A stretch of 64,000 bases of DNA from Euglena gracilis. Taxonomy: Eukaryota > Euglenida > Euglenophyceae > Euglenales. The notes under the pieces are model-generated. The model was given only the letters and a program-made list of their open reading frames with translations, had not been told where the DNA came from and ran no database searches. Location of the stretch: NCBI GenBank assembly GCA_039621445.1, contig CP154955.1:10404241-10468240 (forward strand). Direction: 5' to 3'. Both the position numbers and the translations under genes were made by a program. Shown piece after piece: positions 21,590-32,420 of the stretch (positions are counted from its first letter, which is position 1; every line of letters begins with the position of its first letter).

Positions 21590-22646
21590 TGGTGACCGTT
21601 CGAATGCCCCCCCCTATGGCATTGATACTCACCTGGCCCACCATTAATGATCCATCCGCTAAATCTGGGCCCCCTTCCAATCCCAGATTAAGATCCCAGA
21701 TTTCAATTGGCTGAACCGGCTTCACTCCCTTAATTCCAACAAAACCAGAATTCGGCTTAAAAACTGGCTTGGGCTGTGTCACCGTAGATGCCTTGGGCTG
21801 AACTGTTTCAGTCAAAACTTGTTGCACCTTCCCTTCAATGGCCTTCAACCGTGACTCAAAATTGTTGCACAGATTTTGGACAACCTCCCCATGGCTTTTT
21901 TCCTTTGAAAAATCTGTCTGAATTTTGCCCAAAATCGCACAAAACTGCTGTTTCATACAATTTTCCATGTCATTTCGCAGCTTGTCAAAATGTTCTTCTT
22001 TTTGCACTTGTCTCATTTTTTCCTCCATCATTTGGGTCATCATGATTTCCATCATTTTTCTGACCTGAGCTGCCATTTCCCTCCGAACCTGAAGTTGTAT
22101 TGTTTCTTCTGTTTTTCCCACCATTTCAACAACTTTGTCCCAAGGCACCTCCTGGCTGCCCAGAAATTTCTCGATCCCAGCCAATCTGTCCCCCAGAGCT
22201 TTGCTCTCCTGATTCACCGTCTGAAATCGCTGCTGCATATCACTTACTAGTGTTCCAAAATTTGTCTTAGACTCCTCCCCAACAGTTTTCAGCCCAGCAG
22301 CAATTTCAGTGAATCGTCGATTCACCCCAGAGCACAGCTCACGGTTTGCATTCTGAAGCGCAGAAATTTCTTTTTGCAACTCCAATTTGTTCTCTCCCAC
22401 AGCCCGAGAACAAATCCCAACTTGGTCAAAAAGACCTGAAAATCTGGCTTCAATTTCCTTTTCCCTTTTCAAAATTTCGCTCAACTGCCCATCCAAGTAA
22501 TCTTTCACAGATTTCTCAAAAATCTGGGATTTTCCTTCAACCTGTCTTTCAACTTCGATTGACAAAAGTTGTTTGTGGCAGTTGGCAATATTTTCCACCG
22601 CATTGCCTTCTTGCTGGCACTGTGAAAAAAAATGGCTGACTGACAT
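21510..22646 (-). pseudogene. Family A gag, long coiled-coil region
   Basis: A 378-residue frame is rich in Glu, Gln, Lys and Leu with heptad-like spacing, for example LKREKEIEARFSGLF, KLELQKEISALQNANREL and MMTQMMEEKMRQVQKEEH. It ends with Pro-rich spacer sequence and LNLGLEGGPDLADGS before the capsid region. Long coiled coils ahead of capsid are also present in family B gag here, although the sequences are not alike. Confidence 0.75.
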
Positions 22647-24083
22647 CTGAATTTCCTCCTAAGTTTTCTGTTTTTGCTGTTCAAACTGGCTGCAAATTTC
22701 AGCATTTCGCCGTTCCACATTTTCCTGAATAAAATGTAAAAGTTCAGCCTGTGCTCGAGAATTTTTTGCACCCAATTCTCGCTCAAAATTTTCCAGCCGA
22801 TTTTCCACCACAACCTGGGGGGGGTATAACAATTTCCCAGTAAGTTAAACTTCGGTTCAGCTCAGCTAATTGGCAGTCCACCCCCTGGGCCCAATTATCC
22901 CATGCGTCCCAATCTGAAATGTCAGCCCCCCCCACCTGAACTCCTAAATCAGGTGGCTGGGGTACCATTTCTTCGTCTCCTCCACCTGGGTTTTTGATGC
23001 TGCCAGATTTAACACCCCCGATGATGATACACCACAACCCAGATTTGCAGATTGCACACCAGAAAATTTTGAATCAGAATACATTCTGGTTGATTCTGTA
23101 ACAAATGTCTGTCCATCGACAGTTATTTCGCTGTGGCTGGCTGTCCCCCTGTCTTCCAACAATAAAATTGGATTTACCCCCTCAATCTGGTGCATTTCGG
23201 CTCCAAAATTTGGAAGCTGATTTGGACTGAAAATCTGAAACCTGGGGGGTATCCAACCTGCAGCCACCAAAAGTTGTTCTGTTTCTTCAAACTGGCTGAT
23301 TCCCGACCCCCTGTCACTGTCAATTTCACTGTCGCTTTGATATTGGGGGGGTGATCCCGTCCATTACACCAACTGATTTTCATCCCCCCCCCCTGTGATT
23401 CATGAGGACTGGCCGAAATCATGTTAATTCCAAACACATTTTCTGGGTTCCCACCTGAAAAGTCTGAGTTTGAAATTTCTGAACACGTATCAGAACCAGA
23501 CTTTGATTGAAAATTGCTGATTTCCACAGATTCAGAAAAATTCAGGTTTGCCGATTCTGAAAATTCTTCACCAACAGAGCTGGTGAAGCTGCCTTTGCTA
23601 AACATGTTTAGCTGAGGGTCAAAGCTTCCAAAACATCCACAGATTCTGTTGGTATGACCAGCAGAATTTACCACTGTAATCATGTTTAAATCTTCAGCAA
23701 GATTACTGCTGGCTGTGCCATCAAACTTGTCCGTATTTTCTGGGCAGAAAATTTTTTTGTCAACAGGGTTGGCAAAAACTCCTCTGCGTACCATGTCTAC
23801 TCCGGGCGCCCCCCCCTGCGGGTGTCGGACCGAAAACCCCAGCCCCCTGGCCGGCTGACTCCTGCCCGTCACCCACCCCTGGGGCTGCCGTTCCCTGGCC
23901 AGGGCCCAGTGTTTTTCCGGGTGGTGGAGGGCTCAGGCCACCCCCCGTTTCGCCCACTGGTATACCCCCCGACCAGAGGGGGGTGCGTAGGATCGAATTA
24001 GCTTTTTCGTGGGAATCTTGTACAAAATCAAAATTCCGCTCCAATGAAAATGTTTCTCCAAACTTTGATCCCCATGAAGCCAT
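22505..24083 (-). pseudogene. Family A gag N-terminal region
   Basis: The likely start is ATG at 24083 (MASWGSKFGETFSLERN), because the inverted copy at 26259 begins with the same residues (MASWGKTFGTTFSLKRN). A Pro/Gly-rich segment (GGGLSPPPPGKTLGPGQG) is followed by a Ser/Asn-rich region with SESANLNFSESVEISNFQ. The frame changes about four times, at C/G-runs near 23815, 23390, 23250 and 22817. No function beyond particle structure can be assigned. Confidence 0.65.
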
Positions 24084-24452
24084 ATCACTCCTCCTTTCTT
24101 CCGGCATGCAAAAGTTTGAGAATGGGTAAGGGTGGTGTTTTGTTCACTGAAATGGTGGTCAAAAGGCAACAATGATACACCGTGAATGAGGAAAGGTGGG
24201 ACCTGACCTTTGAACTTGAAATTCTCAAAAATGACAATTCTTCAATGAAATCATTCTCGAGGACTTCAATTCTCAATTGTATGCAACAAAGAAACCCACA
24301 AAAGTCTGCGGAAGCAAATTGTGCTGAATTGGAACCTCAAATTAGGCTTTTCTTATAGATCGCGCGTTCTGCGCGGAATTAAAAATTCCGTGCTTTCAAA
24401 AGCTTCCGCCCTGCCATTTTCGACTGTCGGACACCCCCCGACAGTCGACAAT
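23800..24452 (-). repeat. Left arm of head-to-head inverted duplication
   Basis: This arm carries the family A leader and gag start on the - strand. Its reverse complement matches 25888-26545. It ends at 24452 with the palindrome GACTGTCGG...CCGACAGTC, next to the LTR fragment. Divergence between arms is visible but modest, so the palindrome is not recent. Confidence 0.8.
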
Positions 24453-25075
24453 ATGCATTGCTTGTGCATCAGATGTTTTGTTTTTGAATACACGATTCTC
24501 ATATGTTTTGATTTCTCGAGCATATGATGAATTATCTCTCTCTCCCTCTCTCCATGTATTTCGGGCTTGATCTTCTCTTTCGCTTTGCTCTCACATGTTT
24601 TGAGGACTTGGAGACTCCAAGCACGCCGAAGGGAGCCCCAAGGGAAAAGTGCGAGCGCACACCACAGCAAGGAGCGAGGAGACGAGGCAAGGAGCGAGGA
24701 GACGAGGCAAGGAGCGAGGAGACGAGGAGATGAGACGAGGAGATGAAGCCTTTTTACCCAACCAACCGAATACACCACTACCCAATTTGTCCATAGCCCA
24801 GCCCCGTTGGGGCCCACATCCACGGAGAAGGTAAGGCTTCTTCCCCTTTGCGACATTCACCAATGACTCGGAATCCAAACACACTATCAAAACTCCATAC
24901 ACTTTGGGCCGCTCTCCTACAGGGGCTATGGCTGAAAATTGAAAAAAATACAAATCCTTCGGTCCTCCTTTCCATTCACGGTATGGGAAGGTGAGGTGAC
25001 GTTGGGGTGAGGAATATGGGCAGCGGGGCTCGGGGCTCGGGTAGCGGGTGTTGGGGCCGTTATAAAGAGGCGGGG
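24453..25075 (+). repeat. Family A LTR fragment, rearranged
   Basis: From ATGCATTGCTTGTGCATC onward it matches the A3 LTR (11069-11680), but it lacks the first ~60 bp. Its final part (about 25008-25075, GGGGTGAGGAATAT to CCGTTATAAAGAGG) matches the A4 LTR in the opposite orientation to the rest, so the fragment has an internal inversion or is composite. It lies between the two inverted arms. Confidence 0.7.
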
Positions 25076-25887
25076 GAGGGGGCTGAATTTTCTCCGATTT
25101 TTTGGTGAGCTCCCTCCAAACGCGTTTCGGTCGAAGGGGGGGGGGGCATTCCCATTCCCATGTCCAAAGGACTGTGTTATGGAGACCGCCTGTTTTTTCA
25201 GTTGATGTATGATACACCACGCGACAACCTTGTGAGTTGTTATTTTTTTGAATTTCACCGGATTTCATTTGTGAAGGGTTGAGAACACTTCAGATGTCCG
25301 CGAGGAGTGAGTTGTGCAAGAAAATGCCTTCCAAGCCAAGAGCCCGAGTTTTTTTTTGCATGCCATTATGAAAGGGAGACACAACCGCCCGGGGTGGGGG
25401 GAGGGGTGCTGTCCGAACTCTCCCTAAAGCGGTCAAGCCGAACGTTCGGGGGAGGGGGGGCAAATTTTCCCTCCAAAACTATCCCTCCGGGTGCAAAAAG
25501 TCAGAACTCTCCCCACGATGGGTTTTCGATGGGGGGGGCGCTAGCCAAATTTTCATTTAATTTTGAATGAATTTCACAGAGTTCGTGGCAATTTTTTCTC
25601 TTGGCACCTTTTTTATGCCCCCAACCTGTGGGGGGGGGGCGCATGGATGTTTTGGATTTTGGGGGGCGTTTTGGCATATTTCTGTTGAGCCGCTAAGTGG
25701 TGTTCTGTACCTTGTTTTGTGGCAAGTAAACACAAGCGAGGGGCATAGGCGTTTCATCATTCCTTTCTCAAAAAGCATTAGTGAAGGATTCTCATTTTTT
25801 TTCGGGTTTCGTTCTGATTTTTGAATTTCTTCGCTGTTTTTGTTCAATTTTCATTTTTTTTGAGGGTCCGACTAATGTCGCAAGGGA
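25076..25887. other. Spacer in the centre of the inverted duplication
   Basis: No gene is recognised. The stretch has several G8-10 and C-runs (25135, 25456, 25630) and GGGGGGGGCGC motifs, and is AT-rich near 25800-25865. Short open frames are not related to any element in the window. Confidence 0.5.
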
Positions 25888-26545
25888 GGGGGTGTCGACT
25901 GTCGGGGCCGTCCGACAGTCAAAAATGGTATAGCGGAAGCTTTTGAAAACACGGAATTTTCATTCCGCGCAGAACGCGCATTCAATAGGAAAAGCCTAAT
26001 TTGAGGTTCTAATTTAACACAATTTGCTTCCGCAGACCTTTGTGGGTTTTTTTCCATTTGGCCTGCAATCAAAGATTGAATTGGAGAATTAAATTCAAGA
26101 CAAGGTACATTGTTTGGAAGAATTGTCAATTTCAGGTCCCTCTTCCCGCTTTCACGGTGTGTGCGTGTTTCCGTTGCCTTTTACCACCATCCATTGCACG
26201 AAAACACACACCCTGACCATTTCCAGTGTTTTGCATACCTGAAGGAAGAGTGGGTGAAATGGCCTCATGGGGAAAGACGTTTGGGACAACATTTTCACTT
26301 AAACGGAATATTGACTTTGTGCAAGTTTTCAGGGAAAAAGCAAATTCGATCCTACGCACACCCCTCTGGTCGGGGGGCACACCAGAGGGCGAAACGGGGG
26401 GTGGCCTGAGCCCTCCACCACCCGGCAAAACACTTGCCCGGGGACGTGGAACGGCAGCCACAGGGGTGGGTGTCAGGGACGAGGCAGCCGGCCGGGGGGC
26501 TGAGGTCTCAGGTCCGACGCTCGCAGGGGGGGCGCCGGGTGTGAA
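25888..26545 (+). repeat. Right arm of head-to-head inverted duplication
   Basis: This is the reverse-complement partner of 23800-24452. It starts with TGTCGACTGTCGG, contains the conserved leader with CTTCCGCAGACC, a pyrimidine-AG site near 26226, and the gag start at 26259. Similarity to A4 ends near GGGGGGGCGCCGG at about 26540. Confidence 0.8.
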
Positions 26546-26855
26546 CACTTGGTGCCCAAGGTGCCCTGGAAAATGCCCTGGTCCCCCTAGTTTCAGTGCA
26601 CGATCTGGCCTCACAAGGGCAAAGTGCGGAGCCGAGGTGTCTCGTACTCTCTCGAAGAAAATCGCCCAGGGAGGCAGGGTCACCGAGGGCGAAGCACAAA
26701 GACCTTGTGAGCCCGACACCCCCACCCGTAAAAGAAAATTTGTCTTCGGAAGCCCTGGGTCAGAAAATGCGGGCCAGGGGGGCAGAGGGGGGGACAACTC
26801 AGGGGCAAGAAGTGTTGGCGGCGGGGGGCGCTGCAGACGAAACCAGACGAATTAA
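26259..26855 (+). CDS. Gag N-terminal-like protein of element D
   Basis: This 199-residue frame starts MASWGKTFGTTFSLKRN and shares the family A gag N-terminus up to GGAPGV. After that it differs from A4: CPRCPGKCPGPPSF and a Gly/Arg-rich tail (GGRGGDNSGARSVGGGG). It is either a related element with its own gag or a chimaera. It is the first part of the A-related element D whose Dam-like ORF follows at 27055. Confidence 0.55.
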   Translation: MASWGKTFGTTFSLKRNIDFVQVFREKANSILRTPLWSGGTPEGETGGGLSPPPPGKTLARGRGTAATGVGVRDEAAGRGAEVSGPTLAGGAPGVNTWCPRCPGKCPGPPSFSARSGLTRAKCGAEVSRTLSKKIAQGGRVTEGEAQRPCEPDTPTRKRKFVFGSPGSENAGQGGRGGDNSGARSVGGGGRCRRNQTN

Positions 26856-27045
26856 GATTCTCTGTTCCTAATTTCCCAGGCAAAAGCCCCAGAATTGTAA
26901 ATTTCGTTTCAGGTGATAAACAACCTGAACTCTTTGACTCAATATGGCCATCTTGCAGTGTGTGCTCAATTGGGATTAAGGGAAAGAATTTGAAGAAAAT
27001 TCTGAAAATTCAAGAAGACACAGAAACACAAAGAGTTCATTGGGT
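26815..27045 (+). repeat. Direct repeat flanking element D, copy 1
   Basis: About 230 bp starting at GTGTTGGCGG match 28490-28715, with the shared core GAATTAAGATTCTCTGTTCC and GACTCAATATGGCCATCTTG. The repeat overlaps the end of the gag-like frame and sits just before the Dam-like ORF. Confidence 0.85.
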
Positions 27046-27054
27046 TGACGTATC

Positions 27055-27849
27055 ATGAAAAGATGCCAAGTGCTGCAAGGTGGCCATGAGGCCAAACTTC
27101 AGGGAAGGCCGGAAGACTGTAGCACCCAGAAAAGGATACATTTTGAAGATTCAGATGATGAAGATTCTGTGCCAGATTTGACAATCTCAAAAGGTATTTC
27201 AAATGCATCTGCAGCTTCCAAAGGAACATGCCCCAGGCAGTGGATGTCTGAAAGATATGCAGTAAGAGAAGGAATTGTCAGAGACATTTTGATGAGATTG
27301 CGGCTGCCACGACCAGACATTGATGTTTTTGCAGATGACAAGAACGCAAGGATGGCAAGATGGTTTGGAAATGGGAGTGAAGTTCCAGATGCCTTTGGGG
27401 CCAATTGGTGGCCAGGCACTGGACTTCTGTGGATGAATCCCTCTTACAATGCACTGGAGAAGACCATCAAGAAGGTGATTGAAGACAAGGCGGAGGCCAT
27501 TTTGGTTCTGCCAGATTGGAGAAGCACTAACTGGTGGAAGATCATTCAAGATTTTGTCATCAGAAGCTATTTTTACCCACCTGGGACCAACGTTTTTGAG
27601 TTGGATGATGGTCAGTTTTGTGCTGGAATCAAGTGGGGCTTGTGGGCTTATTATGTACAAGGTGACTATGAAAACAAAGAGCTTTTGCAGCCAAGCAAAA
27701 GCTACACCCCAGAAGAGTTGGATGGGACGTTCAAAATAAGAAAGTTGCAGGAGAAGGCAACAACGTCGTGCAGCTCGTCTCTGTTTCGATTGGAGTTGAG
27801 CTGGGTTGTGGTCATTGGGTGTGGTGCATTGGCTGCCCACAGCTTGTAA
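27055..27849 (+). CDS. Dam-like (NPSY) domain protein of element D
   Basis: This 264-residue open frame matches the second domain of the A4 methyltransferase ORF: PDIDVFADDKNARMARWF, GLLWMNPSYNALEKTI (NPSY, a valid D/N-PP-Y-type motif with one Pro replaced by Ser), AILVLPDWRSTNWWKII and FYPPGTNVFELDDGQF. There is no C5 domain in front of it; an acidic segment (HFEDSDDEDSVPDL) is there instead. The last 40 residues are not conserved and probably run into flanking DNA. The start ATG at 27055 is plausible, since the direct repeat ends 10 bp before it. Confidence 0.75.
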   Translation: MKRCQVLQGGHEAKLQGRPEDCSTQKRIHFEDSDDEDSVPDLTISKGISNASAASKGTCPRQWMSERYAVREGIVRDILMRLRLPRPDIDVFADDKNARMARWFGNGSEVPDAFGANWWPGTGLLWMNPSYNALEKTIKKVIEDKAEAILVLPDWRSTNWWKIIQDFVIRSYFYPPGTNVFELDDGQFCAGIKWGLWAYYVQGDYENKELLQPSKSYTPEELDGTFKIRKLQEKATTSCSSSLFRLELSWVVVIGCGALAAHSL

Positions 27850-28489
27850 TCGAGGCTCCTTTTCTCCTCGGGATGCCCTTCGAGCCCAGTTGTGGTTCAC
27901 CTGGTGTGATACCCCTGGCCCCTCCCCTTCTTCCCGACGACGTTCACTAGACAATTCGTTGCAATTTGTGCCAACCATGCGATGCACCACTGGTACCTGG
28001 TCGGCATCAGGTTCACCACAATTTGCAGTTTAGTCTGGTGATGGCTCCCCCTCAATGCCCCTCATTTTGTTAAATTGAGTTGAGGCTTGCAGTGTTGGGA
28101 TGCCACGATGTATTCTGGTAGTGACTCCTCTTTTCATTGCCCCTCCTACCTGGATGGAGTTGAGGCTTGGAGGTTGTGGATGCCTACGGTTGACATTGGA
28201 TGTGGCTCCCACTATGATGCCCCTAGATCAGCTCACTATGAGCCCTAGTTGAGGCTCATGGGAGGGGATGCACCCCAGTGTGACCTTTATCACCGTACCA
28301 TCTGACTGGTGTAAAAATTGCCCCAAGATCACAGCCACTTGCCATTCAACGAGGTTTAAGGAAACCTGACCCGGCCTTTGTACAATGTACAATAATCCGC
28401 CCCCCCCCTTTGCGAAAAAAAACCCTTGAAAAATATCTCCCCCCGACGTTTGTGTATTGCCGAAGGCGGTACGCAAGCGGTCAGGGAAG
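27850..28489. other. Element D tail with degenerate ~85-bp tandem repeat
   Basis: From about 28030 to 28290 a unit containing GAGTTGAGGCTTG, GGATGCC and GATGTGGCTCCC recurs three to four times with mutations; a weaker related unit begins near 27850. No protein is recognisable. A C9 run precedes TTTGCGAAAAAAAACCC near 28400. Confidence 0.55.
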
Positions 28490-28715
28490 GGGGTGTTGGC
28501 GGAGGGGGGCGGTGCAAACGAAACCAGGCGAATTAAGATTCTCTGTTCCTAATTTCCCAGGCACAAGCCCCAGAACTGTACATTTCGTTTCAGGTGATTA
28601 AAAACCTGAACTCTTTGACTCAATATGGCCATCTTGCAGTGCGCGCTCAATTGTGATTAAGGGAAACAATTTGAAGAAAGTTCCGAAAATTCAAGAAGAC
28701 ACCAGAAACAAATAA
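28490..28715 (+). repeat. Direct repeat flanking element D, copy 2
   Basis: This copy matches 26815-27045. It ends at AATAATGTTGGCGG, where family B copy B1 begins. Repeats of this size on both sides of 1.45 kb could be short LTRs of a truncated element or a tandem duplication. Confidence 0.8.
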
Positions 28716-28886
28716 TGTTGGCGGCCCCTCTGGCACAGAGGTGGCCGAATTAGCCAGTCACAGCCAAAATTAGGAAGAGCGAAGCCGAATTCAGACAGAA
28801 AAAATGCCTCCTGTTTTTGTAGGTGGCAACAAAGCTGAATACCTTGCCTCATTCGTGTTGGAAGACTTTGAATTGATGCCTTTGGT

Positions 28887-30630
28887 TAGTTTTCACCGGT
28901 GGAAGAACCGGAAATCTCTGGTGCCGTTTCCATTGTGGAGGACTATGAGGAAGATTTGAGGGATAACCTCACCCCCGGTGATGTTTACCGAATTCTCGGT
29001 CAACTCCCAGCGGATCACCCGCTGAGCAAGCAATTTTTGCATGTCCACCAATGCGTTGCGGAATGCGCAACCATGCTCAACAAGGTTTTGCAGTTTGATG
29101 AGGACAATCAAAGGGTTGTCAACACCAAACTGGAATATTGCTGGACTTATTTGCAGGAAATCGGCAAATATTGCCAACACAATTTTGAAAATGCGGGGAA
29201 AGACCTTCAGCATTTTCGAGAAAGTGTTGACAGGTATTTTGCGCATCTAACTTCCCCAAAATTTCCAACAAATCAGTGAAACACTGCAGGCAGCGGAAAC
29301 GCGGAATGATTCCAAGTTTCTGCATGTGCAAGATGGTATGAGCCATCTTTTTGCCAAAGTGGAATCTTGTTCAACCATGCCACCGCAATTGCAGCACCAA
29401 TTACACGCGCAAAATGCCACCCCCAAGATGCCGGAAATTGGTATCTTTCTTGCGGTGGAGCATTTTGCTGCACTCACCACTTCTTTCCAAGAAGCCCAAC
29501 AACAGATTTTGCATCTTTGCTCGGAAATCGAGCATTTGACGCAGTTTCAAGCGAAAGTGCAAGAAAATTTTGTTCCCCGTACACAAATCCAGCTTTTGGA
29601 GGAACGAATATTTTAAACTTGGAGCAAAAATCCTGCCATTGTGCCGCAAACTAGGATGGATTACCCTCCTTGAACGCGAAAATCGCGGATTGCGCACAAC
29701 GGTTGGATTTCGCGCAACAACAAATGCAAACGGACATTGGCGGTATTAATGCCAACGTTGTCGGTTTGCGGGAGCATGTTGCCGCACTTTCCAAGCGAAT
29801 TCCTGACATTAGTGGTATTCAAGCCGCTATTGGTGAATTGCAAACCCGTTGTACCCTCTCGTCCACCACATTAACGGAAATTCGCGCACTTCCCAATGTT
29901 TCGCGCGCGCGCTCGGATATCCGAGTCACCGGAATTTCGCTCATGTTATAACAAAATGCTTGGTGACAACAAGGAAACCTTGCAAGCATTTTGCACGAGT
30001 TTGATTCAGCTTGAGGAATCTGTGAATCGGAATGCCCGATCCATGCAAGATGAGCTTTCACGGTTGGATGGAAGAATTTCTGCGTTGTTGGAAAAGCCAA
30101 CCGCGGAAATTTCGCGCACCACCGGGGAAACCCCCACCAAATCACCCCACCAATTACAAATTGTCTCAAATGCAGTAAAAGCACTTGCGGGTCAACTCCG
30201 GAATGTGGAGGAGTCCCAAGGACAACTTGTCCAAGACCTACACTTGGTTTCTGAAAAGTTGCCACACTTGGAAGACTTATCCCGTTACCGCAAACGCATT
30301 AGGCATTTGGAGACTGAGGTTGACCGTATTTGCGGCCAACTCCAGTTGGTGGAACATTTGGAAGAAACGGTGCATGACTTGTCCACGAGTTTGGATAAAA
30401 TGTCCACTCCGGTACCGGTTGTGACACCACCCACCGCGGTAAGCGCTGCGGTTGGTATTCCAAATGTCCCGGAACGCGTTCTCAAATTACTGTTTCTGGA
30501 GTAGGAATCCCTACGTCCACCGCTAATTTGGTACAACCACCCGCGAAAAAGCGAATTGTACCACCTTTGCTTTTTGCCCACACGACAAACCCACTTTTCA
30601 CAGGACATTTCCGATGAAGAAATTGATCCA
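28887..30630 (+). pseudogene. Family B gag, coiled-coil region (B1)
   Basis: An acidic N-terminus (VEEPEISGAVSIVEDYEEDL) leads into helical sequence with FDEDNQRVVNTKLEYCWTYL, alignable with B3 FDEDSHKAVFGKLDFLWQYI. Further coiled-coil blocks are EEAQQQILHLCSEIEHLTQF-like and YRKRIRHLETEVDRICGQLQ. At least five frame changes occur (near 29275, 29615, 29660, 29950 and 30490). The B3 copy is far more complete. Confidence 0.75.
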
Positions 30631-32420
30631 CCGCTCGAAAATTCGAGTCTCCACCAAGAAATTCAACATTCCAACCTTGTACGAGGAATGAGCCAACACC
30701 CCACACCTGGTATTGGTCATGTGTCGCATTCACGAACATACCAACCACCATCAGGTTCTGGATTACCAGATCACCCATCACGGTTTCGGCAGGAAACCCG
30801 CCCCACCGGGAGAATTTCGCCACATTTTTCGCAATCCCCGCAGGAAAATGCTGCCACCCCTACACTTGGTGCGGGAAATCCTGCACGGGGTACACATGGA
30901 GCGGAAAATCCGCGAAACGCGTTTGGTGTTAAAAACTACCCGGACTCAAACCCCTGGAATACCACCGAGGGTCAACGGGTTACTCAGAGAGACTTCAAGT
31001 GCACCATCGCAATCGCGAACAAGGTAAAACCCCAATGGGACGGGGATCCAACCACACGGAGACAATTTTTTCGGGACTGGGAGTACTATTGGGCACTCAA
31101 GGGACCCACCCAAGACCCGAACGCCGAGGTAGTCAAGATGGAATTCATCGATTGCCTACCGAGGGAGGAGCGAGAACGCGCACGCAATTTGGTGATACGT
31201 AATGGCGTATCATTTGATGACCTGGTTGAGCAATACGCTTCAACCAACTCAAGTTTGGTCACCAGGATTACCCTGGAGAAGAAATGGCGACAATGCGCAC
31301 CATCGGATCGCAAATGGAAATACATTGACCTTTGGTATGCCAAATGGTTAGGACTTGCTTCCGAAGTTGATGAACTTAGCGAGAAGCAAATGCGCGAACA
31401 ATTCGATGCGGTTTTGTTGCATTTCACACCATCCCTCGTGAAGGATATCCATCGTGAGGAGTTGGCGAGGCATGACTCTTGCCCAACGTTGGAATTATGT
31501 GTCAAAGCAACTCAAGCTCACACAAGTTTTGGGACAAATACAGTCCGCTTTCCAAACGCATCCCACCGCGGGAATCCCTGCGGGTGCGGTTAATGCGTTG
31601 CAAAAATCACCCATGTCACCAAGATCACCCACCACGGGACCGAAAACGCGGAATCAGCGTTCTTCGGACCAAGGCACGGATAAACTGTGCTTTTTGTGCA
31701 ACAAATCTGGTCACATGTCTCTGGAATGCCCGAATCCCGATGCGCGAAAGCGTATTGGAAGCCTAAGGGGCTCTACCTCCTCACGAGAATCGGGTTCCCC
31801 GGCGTTTTCAGATCAATCAGGAGTTTCACGGTCTTCGGAGAACCGCTTTAGCGGTAGTAGGCCCAAGTCACCATCGCCTGATGGTCGGGAAACACGTCCT
31901 TCTCGCGGTCGGTCACCTGGTCCCCCTACCCGGAAACGGGATTTCAATCGCGACTCGTCACGATCTCGTTCGCGAAGTGGATCATCCTCTTCGCGCGAGT
32001 CACCGGGGAAACCCCGGTACACTGGTCATGGTCGACGGGAAACCCGTTCACCACGACGGTTTGGCGGAAGAACGGAATAACGTTCCCCCCATTATGCGGA
32101 ATCCCGCCGCAAATCCCGTTGTTCACTTTGCGGTTTCAAAGACCACCACTCATCCAAATGTCCAAGATCTCGTTCCCCCGGGCCCGGAAACGGAAATCGT
32201 GGTAAGCGCCGCGAGGACCGTGGTAACTCCTCCAACCGGCAAAAAGTCGGTTTTAACTTTTCTTGTTTGGAGGAGGAGACCCCGGCTTCGGGCAGGGAGT
32301 GGGATGAGACCTAGGACGGGGAATTTAATGAGGCCCGAATGGCGGTGCGCTCATTGAATTCCATCTATTCCACCAAAAAAGTCCGTTGCCGGCTATGCGG
32401 CCGGTTCGGACTTGGAGTAG
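30556..32420 (+). pseudogene. Family B gag, capsid and nucleocapsid (B1)
   Basis: The capsid-like region opens with ANKVKPQWDGDPTTRRQFFR and continues RNLVIRNGVSFDDLVEQYAS and KYIDLWYAKWLGLASEVDEL. The nucleocapsid has two zinc knuckles, CFLCNKSGHMSLEC and CSLCGFKDHHSSKC, both of CX2CX4HX4C form, separated by an Arg/Ser-rich stretch (SRSRSGSSSSRESPG). Gag ends SDLE-TAG at 32418-32420. Breaks include a shift near 31560, TAA at 32078 and TAG near 32310. The protein packages element RNA. Confidence 0.85.

Larger units (their letters stand above)
14133..24452 (-). mobile_element. Ty3/gypsy family A, copy A4 (near full length)
   Basis: Read on the - strand from 24452 down to 14133, this is the most complete family A copy. 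Order: 5' leader, gag with coiled coil and capsid-like region, basic/Gly-rich linker, cytosine-C5 methyltransferase, Dam-like domain, protease, RT, partly deleted RNase H, integrase, chromodomain, 3' LTR. Consecutive frames overlap and change at single-base indels, several in C-runs (about 18030, 21607, 22817, 23815). A consensus would probably be one polyprotein of about 3000 residues. Integrase has lost one catalytic residue and RNase H has a deletion, so this copy is dead for autonomous transposition. The methyltransferase frame is open. Confidence 0.9.

Noticed and set aside
24300-24452. 5' LTR of A4 at the palindrome end
   Set aside because: It starts TGTCGACTGTCGG, but shares no sequence with the 3' LTR of A4, so it cannot be its paired LTR.
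32200-32420. Third zinc knuckle CRLCGRFG in B1 gag
   Set aside because: It is read only after a run-length change in A6 near 32370; B2 and B3 support the other frame ending LE-TAG.
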